Assembly: GCF_024171895.1 (NCBI RefSeq)
Contig: NZ_JAMTCQ010000008.1
Coordinates: 1,054,001-1,118,000 of the forward strand
Length of the DNA: 64,000 nt
Direction of reading: 5' to 3'
Source of the DNA: Prauserella halophila
GTDB taxonomy: Bacteria; Actinomycetota; Actinomycetes; Mycobacteriales; Pseudonocardiaceae
Below the pieces are notes generated by a model, which was not told where the DNA came from, ran no database searches, and saw only the letters and a list, made by a program, of their open reading frames with translations. The translations under genes and the position numbers were made by a program. This document shows positions 19,646 through 28,490 of this stretch, piece by piece (the stretch's first letter is position 1; each line of letters opens with the position of its first letter).

Positions 19646-22600
19646 TCAGATGTCGATCGCGGCCTGGTCGACGCGTTCGGACGACGAGACGAGCCAGTTG
19701 CGGCGCGGTTCGACCTTCTCGCCCATGAGGAGTTCGAGCGCGGCCTCGGCGGCCTCGGCGTCGTCGAGCGTGATGCGGCGGACGGCGCGGGTCGCGGGAT
19801 TCATCGTCGTCTCCCACAGCTCGTCGGCATCCATCTCGCCGAGACCCTTGAACCGGGGCACCGGCTTCTTGATCGTCTTGCCCTTTGCCTCGAGTTCGGC
19901 GACCTTCTCCTGCATCTCGCGCTCGGTGAAGGTGTAGTGCGTCTCCTCGCTCTTGCCCTTGGTGACGACCTTGTGCAGCGGCGGCATCGCGGCGTAAAGC
20001 CTGCCCTCGTCGATCACCGGCCGCATGTAGCGGGCGAACAACGTGATGAGCAGGGTGCGGATGTGCGAACCGTCCACATCGGCGTCGGCCATGACGATCA
20101 CGCGGCCGTAGCGCATCGCGGGCATGTCGAACGTCCGCCCGGTCCCCGCGCCGAGGACCTGGACGATGTTCGAGATCTCGGCGTTCTTCAGCGCGTCGCC
20201 GAGACCGGCCTTCTGCACGTTGAGGATCTTCCCGCGCAGCGGCAGCAACGCCTGGTACTCCGACACACGGGCGCTGCGGGCACTGTTGTGCACGAACACA
20301 CCGGACTCGAGTGCGAAGTTGTGGTAACCGTCGACGGTCAGGTCGTAGACGTCGGCGGTCTCGGACAGCATCTCCACCGACTCGACACGGTGGTTGAGGT
20401 GCGTCGCGGCTTCGCGCAGCTTGCGGTAGTCGCCCTGGTAATGCGCGAGCAGCTTCTCGAATCGCAGACCGGTCCGCGCGCTCGAAAGCCGGAGCGTTTC
20501 GTACGCGTCCGCGAGTTCCTCGTCCGACACGTCCAGCACGTCGGAGAGCCGCTTGAGCGCCGCGATCCTCCTGCCCTCGTTCTGCTGGGCCACCCGCTCC
20601 GCACGGGGGACGTTCTCGACGTAGCGCGCACGGCCGTTTTGCACCCGCGCCAGGTGACCGGTGTCCGGGTCCAGCATCCGCAGCTTCATACGCGTCGAGT
20701 GCCGTTGTCCGAACTCCGGATGCGCCTTGTGCCACGCGACGACAGCTTCCCGCTGCCGCTCACGTTCCGCTGGGTCGGAGAACTGCTCGACCGTCTTCTG
20801 CGAACGCCATGCACGCAGGTCCTCGTCCTGCCACTGCTGCTTGGAACGCTCGCTCCACTCGGCTCGTCTGCCGGGTTCGGCGAAGAATATCCGAACCCGT
20901 TCGGCGGCATCAGCCCGGTGCGCAGGATTCGCCCAGTACTCCGCCTGCATGGCACGCATCCGCTCCGCGTACGCGGAGCGCTCGGCGTCGCTCAGCGACG
21001 CGCACCACTCCTGGAAACCCTGCTCGATCCGCTCGCGGAACTGTGGGTCCGCATTGCGCTCGGCCAATCGCGCCAGGCACGCGGCACGGAATTCCGGGTC
21101 CTGCCACTGCTCGGACAGCATCGCGGACTTGAACTCGAGACCACCGTCGGCCAGCCAGGCACGGTAACCGGCATGCACGTGCTCACCCATCATCGAGGCG
21201 TGCAACGCGGCATGGTCCTCCCAGGTCATCCGGCGTAAGTTGCGCGGATCGTTGTTGCGCTTCTCGATGTCGACGTGGTGGCGAACGTTGCCGTTGTCCG
21301 CGCTGTCCAGGCCGTGCCGCAGGTTGTAGGCATCCGCGATGTAGTGCGTGTAGACCCACTCGTCACGGTCGTTCATCCATACGCGCTCGTAGCCGTCGAG
21401 TTTGTCCCCCGCGGACTTGGCGGACACCGAACGGTAGAGCGGCATCAGCGAATCGCCCGCGGTCAGCTGATCCGCGCGCCGGTACGAGCCGTCACGGAGC
21501 CGGAACAGGTGGTCCGGGGTGCAGCGCACGGATTCTCCGTTGTCCAACCGCACCCTCACCAGCGGCGCGTCGCGCTTGGTCAACCGCGGTTCCACCAGCG
21601 GAGCGACCACCACCCGGCCCTGGGAATTCGTCGTGTAACCGAAGTGACTGATCCCCTGCGCCCAGTCGTCGGCCAACTCGGAGAACGTCTTGCTCCCGCC
21701 GCTCGCCAGCGCGACCCGCGTATCACCGGTGAAGCAGCCGAGGGCGCTGTCGCCCTCCACGAGGAACAGCTCGCTGCGGGCGATGCCCGTGGCACGGCAG
21801 TCGACCAGCTTCGGCGGCATGGCGGCGCCCTCGAGTGCCGTTTTGCGCCGCGCGGCGTCCTTCTGCTGCTTCTGCGTGATCCGCACCCGCGAGGCGTCGA
21901 CGATCTTCTGCAGTACCGTCTTGGCCTCGGACTTGGTCTTGCGGTTGTCGACCCAGGCGCGGATCTCCTTGTCCACGATGCCCTGGATGACCTTGGTGAT
22001 GCCCGCGGTCGACAGTTCGTCCTTGGTCTGCGACGTGAACTGCGGTTCGGGGATGCGCACGTGAATCACCGCGGTCATGCCCTCGGTGATGTCGTCGAGC
22101 GTCGGCGGGTCCTCCTTGGGTTTGAGCAGCCCCCTGGTGCGTGAGATCGCATCCTGCAGCGACTTCGTCAGCGCCCGGTCGAAGCCCTTCCGGTGCGTGC
22201 CGCCGTGCACGTTGCGGATGGTGTTGGCGAAGCACTCGACGGTGCGCTCGTAGCCGGTTCCCCAGCGCAGCGCGACGTCGACCTCGGCGCGGCGTTCCAC
22301 GTTGGACTGCATGACGCCGTTCTCGTCGGCGGCGTTCTCCTTGTAGGTGCCCTCGCCGGAGATCGTGATGGTCCCGCACACCGCACGGTCGCCCGTGGGT
22401 GCAAGGTACTCGACCATGTCGGCGAGCCCGTTCGGATAGTGGAACGTCTCTTCCTCGATCGCACCGACCTCGCCGTCGGTGGCCGCTCGCAGGACGAACG
22501 TGACGCCGGGCACGAGGAACGCCGTGTGTTGCAGCTTCGTGCGCACGTGTTCGACGTCGAGCGCCGCGCCCTGTTCGAAGTACCGCGCGTCGTACCAGTA

Positions 22601-23164
22601 GCGGATCGACGTGCCGGTGGACTCGCCGCGTTTCATCTTCCGCGCGACCCGCAGCCCCGACTGCGGCGTGAACTTCGATTTCGGGCCGGGTCCGTCGAAC
22701 ACGCCGGCGGTACCGCGGGCGAACGACATCTCGTGGACCTTGCCGTCGCGCCGCACCGTGACGTCGAACCGCAGCGACAGCGCGTTGACCGCCGACGCTC
22801 CGACGCCGTGCAGACCACCGGAGGCCTTGTAGCCCGAGCCACCGAACTTGCCACCCGCGTGCAGCCGCGTCAGCACCAGCTCGACACCCGAGGTCCCCGA
22901 CTTGGCGTGATTGCCGGTGGGGATGCCGCGGCCGTTGTCGTCGACCTCGACACTGCCGTCGGCGTGCAGCGTGACCACGACGCGGTCGGCGTGGCCGGCC
23001 ACGCCTTCGTCGGTGGAGTTGTCGACGATCTCGGCGAAGAGGTGGTTCACGCCGCGGCTGTCGGTGGACCCGATGTACATGCCGGGCCGCTTCCGCACCG
23101 CTTCCAATCCCTCGAGGTGGGTCAGGTCGTCGGCCCCGTACAGGGTCTCGGCCGAAGCAGTCAC
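19646..23164 (-). CDS. parE: Type IIA topoisomerase subunit B (ParE-like), intein-interrupted
   Basis: 1172 residues: a 688-residue host with a 484-residue intein (residues 477-960). The GHKL ATPase domain shows [19 protein letters not shown] and [13 protein letters not shown]; the Toprim domain has EGDSALG split by the intein and later [30 protein letters not shown]-like segment follows the junction. Start GTG 23164 is chosen over the longer frame to 23248 because GGGAGAGA precedes it and homology begins at [14 protein letters not shown]. Supplies ATP-driven strand passage together with ParC downstream on the same strand. Whether the pair is decatenase (Topo IV) or gyrase cannot be proved from sequence alone. 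Confidence 0.85.
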   Translation of the reverse strand: MTASAETLYGADDLTHLEGLEAVRKRPGMYIGSTDSRGVNHLFAEIVDNSTDEGVAGHADRVVVTLHADGSVEVDDNGRGIPTGNHAKSGTSGVELVLTRLHAGGKFGGSGYKASGGLHGVGASAVNALSLRFDVTVRRDGKVHEMSFARGTAGVFDGPGPKSKFTPQSGLRVARKMKRGESTGTSIRYWYDARYFEQGAALDVEHVRTKLQHTAFLVPGVTFVLRAATDGEVGAIEEETFHYPNGLADMVEYLAPTGDRAVCGTITISGEGTYKENAADENGVMQSNVERRAEVDVALRWGTGYERTVECFANTIRNVHGGTHRKGFDRALTKSLQDAISRTRGLLKPKEDPPTLDDITEGMTAVIHVRIPEPQFTSQTKDELSTAGITKVIQGIVDKEIRAWVDNRKTKSEAKTVLQKIVDASRVRITQKQQKDAARRKTALEGAAMPPKLVDCRATGIARSELFLVEGDSALGCFTGDTRVALASGGSKTFSELADDWAQGISHFGYTTNSQGRVVVAPLVEPRLTKRDAPLVRVRLDNGESVRCTPDHLFRLRDGSYRRADQLTAGDSLMPLYRSVSAKSAGDKLDGYERVWMNDRDEWVYTHYIADAYNLRHGLDSADNGNVRHHVDIEKRNNDPRNLRRMTWEDHAALHASMMGEHVHAGYRAWLADGGLEFKSAMLSEQWQDPEFRAACLARLAERNADPQFRERIEQGFQEWCASLSDAERSAYAERMRAMQAEYWANPAHRADAAERVRIFFAEPGRRAEWSERSKQQWQDEDLRAWRSQKTVEQFSDPAERERQREAVVAWHKAHPEFGQRHSTRMKLRMLDPDTGHLARVQNGRARYVENVPRAERVAQQNEGRRIAALKRLSDVLDVSDEELADAYETLRLSSARTGLRFEKLLAHYQGDYRKLREAATHLNHRVESVEMLSETADVYDLTVDGYHNFALESGVFVHNSARSARVSEYQALLPLRGKILNVQKAGLGDALKNAEISNIVQVLGAGTGRTFDMPAMRYGRVIVMADADVDGSHIRTLLITLFARYMRPVIDEGRLYAAMPPLHKVVTKGKSEETHYTFTEREMQEKVAELEAKGKTIKKPVPRFKGLGEMDADELWETTMNPATRAVRRITLDDAEAAEAALELLMGEKVEPRRNWLVSSSERVDQAAIDI
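20285..21736 (-). mobile_element. Intein in ParE with HNH-type nuclease domain
   Basis: 484 residues inserted in the Toprim motif between EGDSALG and [11 protein letters not shown]. Block [11 protein letters not shown] with Cys1, block B CTPDH with Thr and His, block [14 protein letters not shown], block G FVHN, and host Ser+1. The central insert has an HNH-like segment ([18 protein letters not shown]) followed by a long Arg/Ala-rich part with repeats of helix-turn-helix-like DNA-contact modules (NUMOD-like, inferred). The site is equivalent to that of the cyanobacterial GyrB intein (from memory). Confidence 0.92.
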
Positions 23165-23368
23165 AGGGTCGTCTCTCCCGGTCTCGTGATGCGATGGCGG
23201 CCTCCCGTGCGCCCAGCGGGCGGGCCGCCTCGTGCGGGCTGCGGGCACCGGGCAGGTTCACCGGACCCGGCGGGAAGGCACCGTACTGCAGGGTATCTGC
23301 ACAGTCGGACATTCCGGGGCACCCACCGGGCACACAGCGCCGGATCGAGGGCGGGTATGTGACTCAGC

Positions 23369-24526
23369 TCATTCCTCGCGGTCGTGGCCGGGAGGAATGA
23401 CGAACTCGGCACGCACCCCCAGCAACCGCACGGGGCGGTCGAACTCGAACCGGCCCAGTACGGCCAGCGCGGCCCGTTCGAGCACCTCGCCGACCCGGCC
23501 GCGCCCCGGCTGCCCCGGCTGCTCCCGCTCCTGCCCCGGCTGCCCGGGCTGCTCCCGCTCCTGTCCCGGCTGCTCCTGCCGTTCGCCCGGCGAGAGGCGC
23601 GCGACCGGGTCGACCGGTTCCGGCAGGGTCGTGCTGCGCGTCTTGGTGAGAAACGGCGCGAACCGCACCTTCACGGCCACGCGCGCGACGGGCCTGCCCT
23701 CGGCGGCGACGTCGTCGGCGACCCGCCGGGCGAGGTCACGCACGGCCGCGTCGGCCTCGGCGCGGTCGGTGAGGTTCTGCTGGAACGTCGTCTCCCGGCT
23801 GCGCGACTTCGGCACCTGCGGCGTCGCCGTGACCTCGCGGTCACCCCAGCCGTGGGCCAGCACCCGGAAGAACGGGCCCATCGTCGGCCCGAACCGCGCC
23901 GCCAGCTCGTCCCGGTCGGCCTCGGCGAGCTGCCCGACCGTCGTGATGCCGAGTTCGGCGAGCTTCGCCGCCGTACGGCTGCCGACACCCCACAGCGCGT
24001 CCGGTGGCCGGTGGGCCATCACGGGCAGCCAGTCCGCCTGCGTGAGGCGGTGGATTCCGCCCGGTTTGGCGAATCCGGTCGCGGTCTTGGCGCGCAGTTT
24101 GTTGTCCCCGATTCCGACCGAGGATTCCAGTCCGCAGCGCTGCTTCACAATGTCGCGGACGCGCTGCGCCAGGCCTTCCGGATCGTCGGTTCCGGCGCCG
24201 AGGAACGCTTCGTCCCAGCCGGCGATTTCCACGACGACCGGCAGTTCGCGCAACGCCGCCATGACGCGCTCGGAGACCTCTTCGTAGGCCGGCGAATCCG
24301 AAGGCAGGAAAACCGCGTCGGGACATTTCCGCTGTGCCGTCCGCAACGGCATCCCGGAGTGCACTCCGAACTCCCGCGCCTCGTACGAGGCCGTCGCAAC
24401 GACACCGCGCTGTGCAGGATCACCCTTGCCGCCGACGATGACGGGCCTGCCCTGCAACTCCGGGTGACGCGCGATCTCGACGGCCGCGATGAACTGATCG
24501 AGATCGACGTGCAGTATCCAGTCCAC
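23369..24526 (-). CDS. dinB: DNA polymerase IV (Y family)
   Basis: 385 residues from GTG at 24526. Translesion polymerase: LHVDLDQFIAAVE with the first catalytic Asp pair, SYEAREFGVHSGM, and a second acidic site replaced by WDEAFLG (DEAF, as in DinB2/DinB-like actinobacterial forms). The thumb has the helix-hairpin-helix LWGVGSRTAAKLAELGI. The little finger carries a low-complexity insert rich in Pro-Gly-Gln-Glu-Arg repeats before the final strands GRFEFDRPVRLLGV. A strong GAGGAGGG lies 16 bases upstream, which would suit an in-frame CTG start 9 bases earlier better than the GTG. Confidence 0.88.
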   Translation of the reverse strand: MDWILHVDLDQFIAAVEIARHPELQGRPVIVGGKGDPAQRGVVATASYEAREFGVHSGMPLRTAQRKCPDAVFLPSDSPAYEEVSERVMAALRELPVVVEIAGWDEAFLGAGTDDPEGLAQRVRDIVKQRCGLESSVGIGDNKLRAKTATGFAKPGGIHRLTQADWLPVMAHRPPDALWGVGSRTAAKLAELGITTVGQLAEADRDELAARFGPTMGPFFRVLAHGWGDREVTATPQVPKSRSRETTFQQNLTDRAEADAAVRDLARRVADDVAAEGRPVARVAVKVRFAPFLTKTRSTTLPEPVDPVARLSPGERQEQPGQEREQPGQPGQEREQPGQPGRGRVGEVLERAALAVLGRFEFDRPVRLLGVRAEFVIPPGHDREE

Positions 24527-24916
24527 ATCGTTCAGTATGCGCCCTCCTCGCGCGTCGTCCCCGCGCGTCGCCGCCCGTGCCCGCACGGCATGATCGTTTC
24601 CCGTTCTCCACCCGGCACGGCCACTGCGCCGGGCGTTTCGCGAATGTGGCACACGCGGCACGTGACGGACATCGCGCCCGGCGCAGAAGTGCACGCGGAA
24701 CAAAGTCCCGAGCCCGGTTCGTTGGACGAAGTGTTCGCCCGTTCTCACGCGTTCATCCCCGGCCGGAAGACGGCAGGATCTCAACCGGTAGACGGCAGGA
24801 TCCGCCCGGAAGACGGCAAGCGCAGCGCCGCGTGCCCGGCCGCGGTTCGGCGAACACACACGATTCGAATTCGGCTCCGACGCCGAACTGCGCCGCGAAA
24901 GGAGGGCGCCCACACC
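24527..24916. other. Intergenic stretch between dinB and the WhiB-like gene
   Basis: 390 bases without a convincing gene; it must carry the divergent promoters. Three imperfect 21-22-bp tandem repeats with the core CCGGWAGACGGCARG start at 24763, 24785 and 24806. An open frame on the plus strand runs through but has no plausible start or composition. Confidence 0.6.
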
Positions 24917-25198
24917 ATGGAAACGTTCACCCGGCCACAGAGCCTCGAGTGGGTGCAGGACGCCGCCTGCCGCGACGAGGATCCCGAACTGTTCTTCCCC
25001 GTGTCCGACACGGGCCCGGGCTCACAGCAGGCCGCACGGGCGAAAGCGGTCTGCGCCCGCTGTCCCGTCCGTGACCTGTGTCTGCAGCAGGCCTTGGACA
25101 ACGGTCTCGACTTCGGGATCTTCGGCGGCCTCACCCAGGAGGAGCGCCGCGAACTGGCACGCCGCCGACGTACGGACTCGACTCCGCACGTGGCGTGA
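24917..25198 (+). CDS. WhiB-like Fe-S cluster regulatory protein
   Basis: 93 residues; ATG preceded by a strong AAAGGAGG. The four cluster Cys are present: AACRDEDPELFFP, then VCARCPVRDLC. The turn motif is GIFGG instead of the usual G[IV]WGG, and a basic tail ARRRR follows for DNA contact. Wbl proteins hold a 4Fe-4S cluster, bind region 4 of SigA and act as redox- or NO-sensitive regulators. The CRDEDPELFFPV block resembles the WhiB1/WblE group, but the Phe in the turn marks a paralogue. Stand-alone, ending in a strong terminator. Confidence 0.92.
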   Translation: METFTRPQSLEWVQDAACRDEDPELFFPVSDTGPGSQQAARAKAVCARCPVRDLCLQQALDNGLDFGIFGGLTQEERRELARRRRTDSTPHVA

Positions 25199-25201
25199 CC
25201 C

Positions 25202-25246
25202 GGCACCCGTCGGGCGGTGGTCCCCCGGCATCGCCCGGCGGGTGCC
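25202..25246 (+). terminator. Terminator of the WhiB-like gene
   Basis: Inverted repeat GGCACCCG...CGGGTGCC (25202-25209 with 25239-25246), extended inward by GGGCG/CGCCC. Followed by TGCTTCT. Begins 4 bases after the stop codon. Confidence 0.8.
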
Positions 25247-25878
25247 TGCTTCTCCCCCCTCCCGCGCACCCCGCACCCCGGCAACGCGGGGCGTGTCCGT
25301 GACGTCTGTGACCGCCCACGATGCGCGATCACCGGGCAAACCCCGCCCGCTCGGCATCTCCGACCCGAACGCCCCGTCCTCGAACGCCCCGCTCCGAACG
25401 CCCCGCCCCGGACGCCCCGGCCCACCCGAGGCGTCCGGGCCCGCTGCGCCACCCGGCCGGAACGACCCTTTCGTGATGGTTCGTTGACCGGGCCGAAGCA
25501 CGCCCGAACTCCCGACTCGATCATGCATACTTGCATGCATGACGCGCCCGCCCGTACCGACCAGGTGCGTGATGCGCAGCGTGATCAGCGGTACACGCTC
25601 GTATTCCTGCATTTATAACATATATGCATCAACCTGGGTGATGTCCGATAACTAAAATGCCCTACGGTGGGAACCCGAAGTGGCAACGGACGACGGGATT
25701 CAAGCCCAGGCGCTGGGGTCGGCTGCGCCGAAGGTGTGAGGCCGAACAGGTGCGAGGCCGAACAGGTGCGGGGGCAAATGCGGGAGCGTGCCGCGTGAGC
25801 GGCATGTCCACCTCGTGACCGGCACACGGTGATCGGCACACACCCACCCCGGGGTCCGGCAAACCGGAAGGGGAACGC
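25247..25878. other. Long intergenic region with an AT-rich core
   Basis: About 630 bases without a credible gene. From 25500 to 25660 the base composition drops to about even AT/GC, in contrast with the surroundings, and includes TTTATAACATATATGC, which could serve as promoter. A palindrome lies at 25521-25542. At 25735-25775 there are two and a half copies of a 16-bp unit AGGTGYGAGGCCGAAC. The AT-rich part may be the promoter of the following methyltransferase or the remains of foreign DNA. Confidence 0.55.
25521..25542. promoter_or_regulatory. Palindrome in AT-rich region, possible operator
   Basis: TCATGCAT-N6-ATGCATGA, perfect 8-bp arms. It looks like the binding site of a dimeric regulator. 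The nearest gene downstream begins at 25879, some 340 bases away; no regulator gene is adjacent, so the assignment is open. Confidence 0.35.
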
Positions 25879-26631
25879 GTGACACTGCAGCTTTCGGAAC
25901 AGGACGGGCAGGCGCACGAAGGACACGGTGCGTTCGCCGCGGCGACGGGCCGCAGCCTCGAAGGCGACAACGCCAAGCCCCGCTACCTGGAGTATCAGCG
26001 CGAACTGATCCGGCCGTACGCCGGGCGCTCCGTGCTCGAGATCGGAGCGGGTGACGGCGAGTTCGTCTCGGGGTACCACAACGCGGAGCGCTACGTGGTC
26101 ACCGACGTCGACCCGGACGCCGTCCAGCAGATGAAGTCGCGCTTCGCCGACCGCACCGACGTCGAGGTGCAGCAGCTCGACGGCGACGGCAACGACCGCC
26201 TCGGCAACCCGGTCGAGACACTCCTGGCGATCAACGTGCTCGAGCACATCGAGGACGACGCCGGGGCACTGCGCAGCCTGTCGCAGTCGGTGACGCCCGG
26301 CGGCAAGGTCATCATGTTCGTGCCCGGATACCAGCAGCTGTACGGCGAGTTCGACCGCATGGTCGGCCACCACCGCCGCTACACGCCCCGCACCCTGGCC
26401 CAGGCCGCACGGCGCGCCGGGCTGTCGCCCGAGGTCGCCAAGCCGGTCAACTTCCTGGGCGCGTTCGCCTGGTGGGCCGCGGTCCGCAAGGGCGGCACGG
26501 GCTCGCCGAACCCGAAGCTGGTGTCGCTGTACGACCAGTACATCGTGCCGGTCACGAAGGCGATCGAGAAGAACGTGCGCGTGCCGTTCGGGCAGTCGAT
26601 CCTGCTCGTCGCGCGCACCCCGGTCGCCTGA
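25879..26631 (+). CDS. Class I SAM-dependent methyltransferase
   Basis: 250 residues from GTG with GGAAGGGG upstream. Methyltransf_11/23 fold: SVLEIGAGDGEF (motif I), YVVTDVDPDAV, INVLEHIEDDAGAL (motif IV), and PGGKVIMFVPGYQQLYGEFDRMVGHHRRYTP. The last segment is the signature of methyltransferases found with polysaccharide and glycolipid loci. Substrate not evident. Stand-alone after the long AT-rich region; 156 bases separate it from the next gene, holding two copies of GGCCCGGCTTCACAGC. Confidence 0.85.
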   Translation: MTLQLSEQDGQAHEGHGAFAAATGRSLEGDNAKPRYLEYQRELIRPYAGRSVLEIGAGDGEFVSGYHNAERYVVTDVDPDAVQQMKSRFADRTDVEVQQLDGDGNDRLGNPVETLLAINVLEHIEDDAGALRSLSQSVTPGGKVIMFVPGYQQLYGEFDRMVGHHRRYTPRTLAQAARRAGLSPEVAKPVNFLGAFAWWAAVRKGGTGSPNPKLVSLYDQYIVPVTKAIEKNVRVPFGQSILLVARTPVA

Positions 26632-26787
26632 GCCGCACGGCGACCCGACGTCACGGCGGCCCGGCTTCACAGCGGCCCGGCTTCACAGCGACACAACGGA
26701 AAACGCAGTCGCCCGCTGTTACCGTGCGGGCAGGAGCCCGGCACCGCCGGAGCACTGTCCGTGAGTGACCGGGAGGGCACACCACCG

Positions 26788-28113
26788 ATGGAGATCCTCA
26801 CCATCGATACACCGTCGCTGGGTGATCGCAGTTATCTCGTGCACGACGGGCGGGTGGCGTTCGCGGTCGATCCCCAACGGGACATCGACCGGGTGCTCAC
26901 GCTGGTGGAGGACCGCGGCGTCCGCCTGGCGGCCGTGTTCGAGACCCACATCCACAACGACTACGTGACGGGTGGACTGGCCCTGGCCCGGCTGACCGGG
27001 GCCTCCTACCACGTCAACCGCGAGGACCCCGTCACCTTCGAGCGCACGCCGATCTCCGACGGCGACGTCGTCGAGGTCGGCTCGATGCGCGTGCGCGCGC
27101 TGGCCACCCCCGGTCACACGTTCACGCATCTGTCGTACGCCGCGACCCGCGAGGACGACACCCCGGTGGTGTTCACCGGCGGATCGTTGCTGTTCGGGTC
27201 GACCGGCAGGCCGGACCTGCTCGGCCCGGAGCACACCGAGGACCTGGCGCACGCCCAGCACGCGTCCGCCCACCGGCTGGCGACCGAACTGCCCGACGAC
27301 ACGCAGGTGCTGCCGACCCACGGGTTCGGCAGTTTCTGCTCCGCCACGCCGACGTCCGGGGACGCGTCGACCATCGGCCGCGAGAAGCACGTCAACCCGG
27401 CACTGACCGTCGACGAGCGCTCCTACGTGGAGACGCTGCTGGCCGGGCTGGACGTCTACCCGGCGTACTACGCGCACATGGAGCCCGCCAACCTGGCCGG
27501 CCCGTCCGAACCGGACCTGTCTCCCCCGCACCGCGCCGACGCCGCCGAGCTGCGGCGCCGCATCGACGCCGGCGAATGGGTCGTCGACCTGCGCACCCGC
27601 ACGGCGTTCGCCGCCGGGCACGTCGCGGGCACGCTCAACTTCGGTATCGACGGCGCGTTCGCGACCTATCTGGGCTGGCTGCTGCCGTGGGGTACACCCT
27701 TGACGCTGCTCGGTGAGACGCCCGAGCAGATCGCCGAGGCGCAGCGGGAACTCGTCCGTATCGGTATCGACCGGCTCGAGGCCGCCGCGACCGGCAACGT
27801 ACGCGAGTGGGCGTTCGGCGGCGAGCTGCGTTCGTTCGAGACGGCGTGGTTCGCCGACCTGGCCCAGGTCCGCCATCACCGGCGCGTGGTCGTGCTGGAC
27901 GTACGGCGCCGGTCCGAATGGGACGAGGGGCATCTCGACGACGCCGTGCACATTCCGCTGCACGAGCTGCTGGAGCGGATGGACGAGGTCCCCGCAGGCG
28001 AGGTGTGGGTGCACTGCAAATCCGGTTACCGGGCGGGCATCGCCGCCTCGCTGCTGGCCGCGGCCGGCAGACGGGTCGTGTCGATCAACGACGATTTCGC
28101 CGCGGCCGCCTGA
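26788..28113 (+). CDS. Metallo-beta-lactamase fold protein with two rhodanese domains
   Basis: 441 residues; ATG 26788 is preferred over GTG 26761 because GGGAGGGC lies at the right distance. N-terminal MBL domain: ETHIHNDYVTGGL (the third His position is Tyr, as in this subfamily), ATPGHTFTHLSY, FTGGSLLFGSTGRPDLLG, LPTHGFGSFC. This resembles persulfide dioxygenases (ETHE1/BlhA-like). Then two rhodanese domains: the first (about 265-340) lacks an active-site Cys; the second has VHCKSGYRA with Cys. Role in sulfide or persulfide oxidation and sulfur transfer in the cytoplasm is inferred from the family. No partner genes adjacent. Confidence 0.88.
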   Translation: MEILTIDTPSLGDRSYLVHDGRVAFAVDPQRDIDRVLTLVEDRGVRLAAVFETHIHNDYVTGGLALARLTGASYHVNREDPVTFERTPISDGDVVEVGSMRVRALATPGHTFTHLSYAATREDDTPVVFTGGSLLFGSTGRPDLLGPEHTEDLAHAQHASAHRLATELPDDTQVLPTHGFGSFCSATPTSGDASTIGREKHVNPALTVDERSYVETLLAGLDVYPAYYAHMEPANLAGPSEPDLSPPHRADAAELRRRIDAGEWVVDLRTRTAFAAGHVAGTLNFGIDGAFATYLGWLLPWGTPLTLLGETPEQIAEAQRELVRIGIDRLEAAATGNVREWAFGGELRSFETAWFADLAQVRHHRRVVVLDVRRRSEWDEGHLDDAVHIPLHELLERMDEVPAGEVWVHCKSGYRAGIAASLLAAAGRRVVSINDDFAAAA

Positions 28114-28165
28114 ACCCACGGGCACTGCCCTCGGGCTCAGGCGCGCTCGTTCCCGGGCGTGGCGG

Positions 28166-28369
28166 TTACAGCTCGCGGAATGCCGCGCACGCCACGGCCA
28201 CGTAGGCCGCTTCGGGCGCGCGGTAGGTCACCCGGGCCCACCGGTTGTCCGTGACCTGGGTGCCGCCGGCTCCGACACAGCTGTAGGTGCCGCCGACCAC
28301 GTACGGCCCGCAGGGTTCGGCCCCGCCCGCGTTACTGCAGGTCGTGTAGTTGTCGCAGGTTGGTCCCAC
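28166..28369 (-). CDS. Possible small Cys-rich protein, 67 residues
   Basis: Frame from GTG to TAA with five Cys (5, 11, 20, 31, 61) and many Gly, Thr and Tyr: CDNYTTCSNAGGAEPC, then YSCVGAGG and a last part WARVTYRAPEAAYVAVA. The regular Cys spacing and polar composition suggest a small disulfide-rich exported domain, yet no signal peptide is encoded at this start. The frame continues upstream into the TATACCCGGCGCC repeats. No ribosome site is seen. It could also be the remnant of a longer secreted protein. Confidence 0.4.
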   Translation of the reverse strand: MGPTCDNYTTCSNAGGAEPCGPYVVGGTYSCVGAGGTQVTDNRWARVTYRAPEAAYVAVACAAFREL

Positions 28370-28412
28370 CGGTTTACGACCCGGTGCGCCAGTGGTAAGC
28401 CGCAGCGCCTGA

Positions 28413-28457
28413 TATACCCGGCGCCCCGTATACCCGGCGCCTCGTATACCCGGCGCC
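28413..28457. repeat. Three 16-bp tandem repeats
   Basis: TATACCCGGCGCC units at 28413, 28429 and 28445, with 3-base spacers. They lie just before the start of the following membrane protein gene and so overlap its probable promoter/leader region. TATACC-like cores could give repeated -10 elements. Confidence 0.75.
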
Positions 28458-28490
28458 GCGCCGACACCGATTGCGAAAGCAGGAAGTCCA

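Noticed and set aside
15793-23164. Calling the pair gyrA-gyrB
   Set aside because: No GyrA box QRRGGKG and the N-terminal blocks differ from actinobacterial gyrase; the ParC/ParE-like second enzyme fits better, although not proved.
23384-24916. Long plus-strand frame running opposite dinB into the WhiB-like gene
   Set aside because: Only its last 93 codons make a recognisable protein. The rest mirrors dinB codon structure on the other strand, a usual effect of high GC.
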